Source: CAZDQL01 sp964507325 (GTDB taxonomy: Bacteria > Planctomycetota > UBA1135 > GCA-002686595). Taken from it: a DNA stretch of 12,251 nucleotides. The position numbers and the translations under genes were made by a program. Positions within the stretch are counted from its first letter, which is position 1, and every line of letters begins with the position of its first letter. The notes beneath the pieces are model-generated. The model was given only the letters and a program-made list of their open reading frames with translations, ran no database searches and was not told the origin of the DNA. Shown here one piece after another: positions 7,398 to 12,251 of the stretch. Location of the stretch: NCBI GenBank assembly GCA_964507325.1, contig CAZDQL010000143.1, positions 1-12,251 of the forward strand, read 5' to 3'.

Positions 7398-8687
7398 TCA
7401 CGCTCGGAGGCTGGACGCGCGTACAGCCCGAACCAGGACGTACGAGCTTCCGATCAGCTGGATCAGCACGCCCACGAGGACTGCCCAAGCGGCTCCCATC
7501 AGCCCGTGGCCGGGGATCAACAGGGCGCACGAGACCGTCGTGCCCGCAGTGACCAAGCAGAAGAGTGGTACCTGCTGGCGGAAGCGGCGTGCCGCCGTCA
7601 TCCCGAAGCCGAGGAACGAAGCCACGTAGGTCAGCGCCGCCGCGACCATGAGCCAGATGAAGAGCGTCGCTCCCTGCGTGTACTCCGCGCCGAACAGAAG
7701 ACCGAGAATCGCCTCGCCCCAGGCCCACGAGACCAGCACCCCGACCGCGCCGAGGACCACGCCGAGTCCGACCTGGACCCTCACGATGCGGAGAAAGCCC
7801 CCCAGGTCTCCCCGCGCGTAGCTCGCCGCCAGCCGAGCGCTCGCGGACTGTCCCATGGCGAGGGCGATCGTGCTGCCGACGACCATCAAGGAGGCGGGGG
7901 CGGCGAACAGGCCGAGCGCCTCCTCCCCTCGGAGATGGACGAGGAAGTAGCGCGGGACCTGGCCATTGACCGAGAGGAGCAGCATGACGAGGCCCAGTGG
8001 AAGGGCCGTCTTGCTGATCTTGCCCAGCGTGGAGATGCACCAGGTCGGCTGCGCGGTGGTGCCCGAGTGCTCGGCGAGGGATGCAGCGCACGGCAGGTCG
8101 TACAGCAGCACGACGAGTCCCTTGGCTGCCGCGAAGGCAGCTGCACCGAGCAAGACGCTCCCGCTGGAGTACACGGCCACCGCCATCGCGAGCAGAGCGC
8201 AGCAACCGTTCAAGATCATGGACCTGGCGATGCGCTCCATTCGCTCGTGCTGCTGCAGGTACCCGTAGACGACGTCGCTGATCGCCTCGGCGGCCCGTGC
8301 CACGCCGACGACCGCGATCAGCACGACGGCGTCCGAAGGCACGACCAGCACGCAGCACATCAGCAGGAACAGAACCACTCCGGTCGTCAGGAGCCGCAGC
8401 GCGAGGTACTCCGCGAACTTGAACTCGTTGCCAGCATCAGCTGCCTGCAGGGCCCGCAAGTTCAAGTTCGCCAACAGGATCAGTGGGCCCGTCACGGCGA
8501 GCGCGAGAATGAAGCGCCCCAACATCGACGGTGTGGCGAGCCGGGCCAGCACGACGACGAGTCCCCATTGGCTGGCAGCGTAGACGACGTTCCCAACGGC
8601 GGCCCATGCGAAGTTGCGCGTGAGCGCGCTGCGCTCGACCCGGCGCGCCTCCTCGAGCTGGTCCTTCTGCGGCGGCGGTGTGCTCAC
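7398..8687 (-). CDS. wzx: Wzx-type polysaccharide repeat-unit flippase (MOP superfamily)
   Basis: This 429-residue integral membrane protein has about twelve or more hydrophobic segments spread over its length. That fits the MOP-superfamily flippases that move undecaprenyl-diphosphate-linked repeats across the inner membrane. The first part, LTRNFAWAAVGNVVYAASQW, then LATPSMLGRFILALAV and LRALQAADAGNEF, is typical of oligosaccharide flippases. The reading frame extends upstream to 9062, but that part lies over the polymerase gene in another frame and is Arg/Pro-rich shadow. I place the start at the GTG at 8687, which overlaps the polymerase stop as GTGA and leads into a short charged cytoplasmic tail before the first membrane span. 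No strong ribosome site is seen, so translation probably depends on the upstream gene. Substrate cannot be read from sequence. An amino-acid or drug MATE exporter is less likely given the neighbours. Confidence 0.88.
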   Translation of the reverse strand: MSTPPPQKDQLEEARRVERSALTRNFAWAAVGNVVYAASQWGLVVVLARLATPSMLGRFILALAVTGPLILLANLNLRALQAADAGNEFKFAEYLALRLLTTGVVLFLLMCCVLVVPSDAVVLIAVVGVARAAEAISDVVYGYLQQHERMERIARSMILNGCCALLAMAVAVYSSGSVLLGAAAFAAAKGLVVLLYDLPCAASLAEHSGTTAQPTWCISTLGKISKTALPLGLVMLLLSVNGQVPRYFLVHLRGEEALGLFAAPASLMVVGSTIALAMGQSASARLAASYARGDLGGFLRIVRVQVGLGVVLGAVGVLVSWAWGEAILGLLFGAEYTQGATLFIWLMVAAALTYVASFLGFGMTAARRFRQQVPLFCLVTAGTTVSCALLIPGHGLMGAAWAVLVGVLIQLIGSSYVLVRAVRASSLRA

Positions 8688-10216
8688 CTGCCAGATTCCG
8701 TCGTCGCGAGTGTAGGACGTCGATCCTCGATCTGCTCGGCGTCGTCGGGCTGGGAGGGCTCGAGTAGATCGTTGCGGGCCCGCAGCGCAAGGGCCACGCC
8801 GCACAGGTACAGACCCAGCAGATGCCCCTTCGAGGGAAGGGGGTAGAAGGTCTCCTGGGTCAAGCCGGTGATCAGGAGGATCACCGTCCCTGTGAACAGC
8901 ACTCGCTCGTCGATCCGGACCCTCCAGAGCTGCCGCAGGAGGGCGGCGAAGATGGCGACGACGAGACACAGGCCCAATAGGCCCAACTCGAGCAGGATGT
9001 GGAGCGGCAGCAGGTGGGCGTTGGGCCCGCTCTCCAGGGCCGCGCCGAAGCCGACTCCCCACACCAGCGCGGTCGGCTTCTCGAGCAGAAGCCGCATGCG
9101 TTCACCCCAGATCACCTTCACTCGGGAGGTGAACGCGAAGACGACCTCCTCAGGGACGAGCTGTCTACGGACGATGTGATCGGGTTCGGTGGCTGTCTCT
9201 GGGGCGGGCTGCGCGCCCTCGTTTGGGGGAGGCTCGGCGGGCTGTTCGCCTGCGAGTGGAGCGGCTGCTGACGGTTCCCCTACGAGTGGATCGGCAATGG
9301 GCGGTTCCCCTGTGCTCACGACTGCCAGGACGGTGACGATGAGCGCGACCGCGGCCGCCGAAAGGAGATCGGACGACCACCAGGCCCGGGTCCGTCTCCA
9401 GTCCGCTGCGAAGTAACAGACGCCGAGCACCAGGGTCACGCCGAGGCAAGCCCGGCTGCCGGTCATGAACACGCTCACAGCGGAGAGCAGCAGGAGGAAC
9501 GTGCTCAGCGTGCTGCGTCGCGAGCGCGCAGTCAGCTGCACCAGGGTGAAGAGGAGGATGACGTGGCACCCGACATAGCCGTGGTTGTAGCCGATCGTCC
9601 CGAGCCCGCGAGTGTACATCTTGTACTCGTACCACGGGCCGGGCAGGACCGGCAGATGGGCAGCGACGTGGCTGCCATCCACGATGCGGAAGAAGGTGAG
9701 GAGGATGCCGGTGCAAACTAGGATGAGCACACCGGTCAGCAACGCCCGGAGCAATCGAAGTCGCGCCTCGGTGACGGGGATGCACGAAACCAACGCGAAC
9801 AGGATGGTGACCTGCGCGAGGCGAGCGACCTCCCACGCACCCCACGTGACTCCCTTCGCATCCCACGGCTTCAACTGACGAAGGGCGGGGACGATCGTCA
9901 GGAGTCCATAGGAGGAGGCGCAATAGAGGAACAGGAGGAGGAGCGCCACGAGTGCCCTGCGATTCGGCCGCGGCAGCGCGACCAAGCTCCGGACCTTCAG
10001 GGCCCATACAACGATGAGCACGGCGACGGCGACGTCGGGGAGCTGGGGCCACACGGCCCAGGAAGGACCTACCGTGGCGATCGGTACGAGGTACGCCTGC
10101 GACAGCAGGTAGAAGCACAGACCGAGGAAGAGCCACGACGCCCCGCCGCTGCGGTCCGCACGGGACCGCGGCTGCTGCGCAGCACGCTCCCGCGACGCGA
10201 CTGGAACCTCCTCCAT
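8684..10216 (-). CDS. O-antigen ligase/polymerase family membrane protein (Wzy-like)
   Basis: This is a membrane protein of 510 residues from the ATG at 10216, or 516 from the ATG at 10234. I prefer 10216 because GGAG lies five bases upstream, whereas the first ATG has no such site. About ten or more hydrophobic spans are visible. The O-antigen ligase/polymerase (Wzy_C) pattern is present: FMTGSRACLGVTLVLGV with Arg255, then GVGFGAALESGPNAHLLPLH and ILLELGLLGL with His401, His406 and Glu410. In this family the Arg and His lie on large periplasmic loops and act on lipid-linked glycan. Beside a flippase, polymerase (Wzy) is likelier than ligase (WaaL), but sequence alone does not decide. Residues about 303-347 form an unusual Pro/Ala/Glu-rich insert with ten-residue repeats before the second motif. 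The tail is hydrophilic. It overlaps the flippase gene by four bases. Confidence 0.87.
   Translation of the reverse strand: MEEVPVASRERAAQQPRSRADRSGGASWLFLGLCFYLLSQAYLVPIATVGPSWAVWPQLPDVAVAVLIVVWALKVRSLVALPRPNRRALVALLLLFLYCASSYGLLTIVPALRQLKPWDAKGVTWGAWEVARLAQVTILFALVSCIPVTEARLRLLRALLTGVLILVCTGILLTFFRIVDGSHVAAHLPVLPGPWYEYKMYTRGLGTIGYNHGYVGCHVILLFTLVQLTARSRRSTLSTFLLLLSAVSVFMTGSRACLGVTLVLGVCYFAADWRRTRAWWSSDLLSAAAVALIVTVLAVVSTGEPPIADPLVGEPSAAAPLAGEQPAEPPPNEGAQPAPETATEPDHIVRRQLVPEEVVFAFTSRVKVIWGERMRLLLEKPTALVWGVGFGAALESGPNAHLLPLHILLELGLLGLCLVVAIFAALLRQLWRVRIDERVLFTGTVILLITGLTQETFYPLPSKGHLLGLYLCGVALALRARNDLLEPSQPDDAEQIEDRRPTLATTESGR
9224..9313 (-). repeat. Imperfect 30-base tandem repeat inside the polymerase gene
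   Basis: Three 30-base units are visible at 9224-9253, 9254-9283 and 9284-9313. The last two agree at 22 of 30 positions by my count; the first is more worn. In the protein they give the in-frame units GEPPIADPLV, GEPSAAAPLA and GEQPAEPPPN, followed by more Pro/Ala/Glu/Thr-rich sequence. The stretch lies between a membrane span and the domain with the conserved His residues, so it probably extends an outer loop. Confidence 0.6.
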
Positions 10217-10325
10217 CCTCGCTCCGGCGGGCATCTCGAGGGAGATCTTACCTCACGCTGGCGAAGGTGATCACGGGCTGCCTGCGCGCCAAAGGGGAGG
10301 AACAGGGTGGCCCGGTCGACGCCCC

Positions 10326-12134
10326 TCAGAAGGGGTACACGACCGGCAGGAGCCAGGTCGCCAGCAGCCAGAGGATGAACGCCAGCGGCCCGCCGAGTCG
10401 CAGGTAGTCCTGCAGGCGGTATCCACCGGGGCCGTGCACGAGCAGGTTCGTCTGGTAGCCCACGGGCGTGAGCAACGAGCAGGACGCCGCGAGGGCCACC
10501 GCGAAGACGAATGGCACGTGAGAGACCCCGGCCTTCTCGGCCGTGGAGAGCGCGACCGGGATCATGATCGCGGCCGTGCCGGCGTTGGTGACCATTTCGG
10601 TGAGCAGCGCGGTGGCCAGGTAGATCATCGCCAGGATGCCGTGCGGGCCCCAGCGGCTCCCGAAGGCGACGACGCCGTCCGCCACCTCCGCCGCGATACC
10701 GGTGTCGCGCGCGGCGGCACCGAGCCCGAGCATGCATCCGAGCACCACCAGGATCCGGAGGTCGATCGAGCGGTAGGCATCGCTGCTCGAAAGACAACCG
10801 CCGACCACCAGCGCGACCGAGGCGAGGAGCACCGACACCGGCAACGGCACCCAACCGATCGCCGACAGCCCCAGGGCGGCCGCGACGATACCGATGGCCA
10901 GGGGCGCCTTGTGCCGTCGCCGCACCGGCACCGGCGTGCCGCCGAGCCGTACGAGGTCGCGATCGTTGCGTGCGAGCCGCGTGAGGTCCTCCGGCTCGCC
11001 TTGCACCAAGAGCACGTCGCCGACGCGCAGGCGCATCGACCCGAGCTTCTCGCGCAGGTGGGCGCCCTGGCGCATCACGGCCAGCACGAACACGCCGAAG
11101 CGGTCGCGGATGCGTGCCTCGGTCACGGTCTGGTGATCGAGGCGCGAATGCGGCGTCACCATCACCTCGGCCAGCGCCAGGTCGACGCCCTTGACCACGC
11201 CGCCGCCGTACTTCTGGTCGGGTCCTTCGAGGTCGCGGCGCTGAAGCAGCTCCATGATCTCCTCGGGCGCGCCCTTCACGATCAGGAGGTCGCCGGCCTC
11301 CAGCACGGTCTCCTGGAAGGGGGGCCAGTGCGTCTCTTCGCCGCGCACCAGTTCGAGGAAGCGCACCTTCCCGCTGAGGTCGGGGAAGTCGCTGAGCCTG
11401 CGGCCGATGAGGCGCGACTTCCCCGAGAGGATGATCTCGGTCACGTACTCGCGCGTGGAGACGCCTTCGATCGGCTGGACGAGGCCGGGGCGGTCGGGCA
11501 GCAGTCTCGGGCCCGCAAAGGCGAGGTAGGCCAGGGCCACGGCGCAGAACGCGAGGCCCATCGGCAGGATCTGGAAGAAGGAGAGGCCGGGGTAGCCCGC
11601 CTGGCGGACCATGCCGTCGACGAGCAGGGTGGTGGTCGTGCCGACCAGCGTGAGGGTGCCGCCGGTGATCGACGCGTAGGAGAGCGGCAGCAGCACGCGG
11701 CTGGGGCTGATCTGCGTCTTGCGGCCCGCCGCGAGCAAGAGTGGCAGGAGCAGGACCACGACGCCCGTGTTGTTCATGATGCCGGAGAGCACCATCACCA
11801 CCGGCAGCAGCGTGAGCATGAGCGCGCGCTGACCGCGCAGGGCGGCATTCCCCACCAGCGTCACCACGCCCTGGGCCGCCCCCGTGCGCTGCAGGGCGTT
11901 GGCCAGCACGAACATGGCGCCGACCACGATCAAGGTGGTGTTGCCGAAGCCCGCCAGGGCGTCGGTCGGCTCCAGCACCCCGCCGAGGACCAGCAAGGCG
12001 ACGCCTAGGAGGGCCGCGACGTCCAGCCCGAACGCCGGAATGACGGCCCCCGCCAGGATGAGGCCGAGGGTGACGAGCGTGAGGACCTGCGGATTCAAGC
12101 CGCAGACCCTACGCAGCGCCGGACGATTGCGCAA
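10326..12134 (-). CDS. SLC13-type permease with two RCK_C (TrkA_C) domains
   Basis: This protein of about 600 residues belongs to the divalent anion:sodium symporter (DASS/SLC13) group, in the form with regulatory RCK_C domains inserted between two transport halves. The first half has GIMNNTGVVVLLLPL (near 118-132) and LSYASITGGTLTLVGTTTTL (151-170). RCK_C-like domains lie at about 228-300 and 315-392. The second half has TEMVTNAGTAAIMIP and TPVGYQTNLLVHGPGGY. Many membrane spans flank these. Substrates in the group include sulfate, dicarboxylates and other anions; none can be assigned. In related permeases the first loop usually reads GTSTNL, whereas here Thr169 replaces Asn. Both possible starts are TTG, at 12134 and 12098. 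The second has a GGG element eight bases upstream and begins nearer the first span, so the true length may be 590. It lies 91 bases or more upstream of the polymerase gene and is probably not part of the polysaccharide pathway. Confidence 0.9.
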   Translation of the reverse strand: MRNRPALRRVCGLNPQVLTLVTLGLILAGAVIPAFGLDVAALLGVALLVLGGVLEPTDALAGFGNTTLIVVGAMFVLANALQRTGAAQGVVTLVGNAALRGQRALMLTLLPVVMVLSGIMNNTGVVVLLLPLLLAAGRKTQISPSRVLLPLSYASITGGTLTLVGTTTTLLVDGMVRQAGYPGLSFFQILPMGLAFCAVALAYLAFAGPRLLPDRPGLVQPIEGVSTREYVTEIILSGKSRLIGRRLSDFPDLSGKVRFLELVRGEETHWPPFQETVLEAGDLLIVKGAPEEIMELLQRRDLEGPDQKYGGGVVKGVDLALAEVMVTPHSRLDHQTVTEARIRDRFGVFVLAVMRQGAHLREKLGSMRLRVGDVLLVQGEPEDLTRLARNDRDLVRLGGTPVPVRRRHKAPLAIGIVAAALGLSAIGWVPLPVSVLLASVALVVGGCLSSSDAYRSIDLRILVVLGCMLGLGAAARDTGIAAEVADGVVAFGSRWGPHGILAMIYLATALLTEMVTNAGTAAIMIPVALSTAEKAGVSHVPFVFAVALAASCSLLTPVGYQTNLLVHGPGGYRLQDYLRLGGPLAFILWLLATWLLPVVYPF

Positions 12135-12215
12135 ACGGCTCGCTTGGACAGCTCAGCCAGGCCCCCAGCTCCCTGTACATTCTGCGTTCTTGGCGAGCCT
12201 GCGCCCCCCCCCTTC

Positions 12216-12251
12216 TCAGGGCGCGAGCTCGCTGCCGAGGCCCGGGTAGAC
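12216..12251 (-). CDS. Possible C-terminal end of another minus-strand gene
   Basis: Read on the minus strand from the right edge, the frame gives VYPGLGSELAP and then a TGA at 12218-12216. The composition is compatible with a real C-terminus, and a minus-strand gene upstream of the permease would fit the local orientation. Eleven residues are too few to name a family, and any frame can run this far by chance. The gap 12135-12215 holds no other feature I can support apart from a run of nine C at 12204-12212. Confidence 0.2.
   Translation of the reverse strand, partial: VYPGLGSELAP

Noticed and set aside
7506..8846. Open frame of about 446 codons on the plus strand
   Set aside because: It is antisense to the flippase gene, strongly hydrophilic with biased composition, and has no domain pattern; a shadow of the real gene.
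8688..9062. N-terminal extension of the flippase frame up to 9062
   Set aside because: The 125 residues are Arg/Pro/Ala-rich and overlap the polymerase gene on the same strand in another frame. The GTG at 8687 overlaps the polymerase stop and begins a sensible flippase N-terminus.
10217..10325. Promoter for the polymerase-flippase pair (TAAGAT on the minus strand near 10245)
   Set aside because: The hexamer matches the -10 consensus at only four of six places and no -35 is found at normal spacing, so it is not annotated, although promoter activity in this gap is plausible.
10434..12008. Open frame of about 524 codons on the plus strand
   Set aside because: It lies entirely antisense to the SLC13-type permease and is rich in His, Arg, Glu and Gln with no recognisable domain. 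Long antisense frames are common in G+C-rich genes.

Overview
The window is a G+C-rich (about two thirds G+C by eye) bacterial chromosome segment holding part of a Wzx/Wzy-type cell-surface polysaccharide locus, followed by one unrelated-looking membrane transporter gene. The lineage cannot be fixed from the sequence. The dense coding, frequent GTG/TTG starts, 4-base stop-start overlaps and undecaprenyl-phosphate-type genes fit a high-G+C, probably Gram-negative, environmental bacterium. I saw no tRNA, rRNA, insertion sequence, CRISPR array or convincing rho-independent terminator. No stretch longer than 300 bases lacks a gene; the longest is the 252-base divergent region 5040-5291.

Layout. 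Left plus-strand block (1-2988): the 3' part of an ATP-grasp protein fused to a HAD-like domain, a small PglC/WcaJ-type sugar-phosphate transferase, a low-molecular-weight protein tyrosine phosphatase, and a class I methyltransferase with a Trm112-like N-terminus. Minus-strand pair (5039 down to 2946): a GT4 glycosyltransferase, then an FkbM-family methyltransferase whose 3' end overlaps the preceding methyltransferase tail to tail by 43 bases. Plus-strand pair (5292-7360): an EpsF-like GT4 glycosyltransferase and a GT2 glycosyltransferase joined by an ATGA overlap. Minus-strand pair (10216 down to 7398): an O-antigen ligase/polymerase-like protein and a Wzx-type flippase joined by a GTGA overlap. 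Last comes a minus-strand SLC13-type permease with two internal RCK_C (TrkA_C) domains (12134 down to 10326), and possibly the tail of another minus-strand gene at the right edge.

Proposed working order (inference from families and context): the sugar transferase loads a sugar-1-phosphate onto undecaprenyl phosphate. The two GT4 enzymes and the GT2 enzyme extend it. One or both methyltransferases decorate the glycan, and the ATP-grasp protein may add an amide-linked group. The flippase turns the lipid-linked repeat to the outer face and the polymerase joins repeats. The tyrosine phosphatase would tune the process by counteracting a BY-kinase not present here. No outer-membrane export or chain-length gene (Wza/Wzc type) lies in the window, so the locus probably continues to the left.

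Nothing here clearly amounts to an undescribed system. The points most worth a second look are the nested inverted repeat in the divergent control region, the altered HAD motifs in the first gene, and the ten-residue Pro/Ala/Glu repeats in the polymerase loop.
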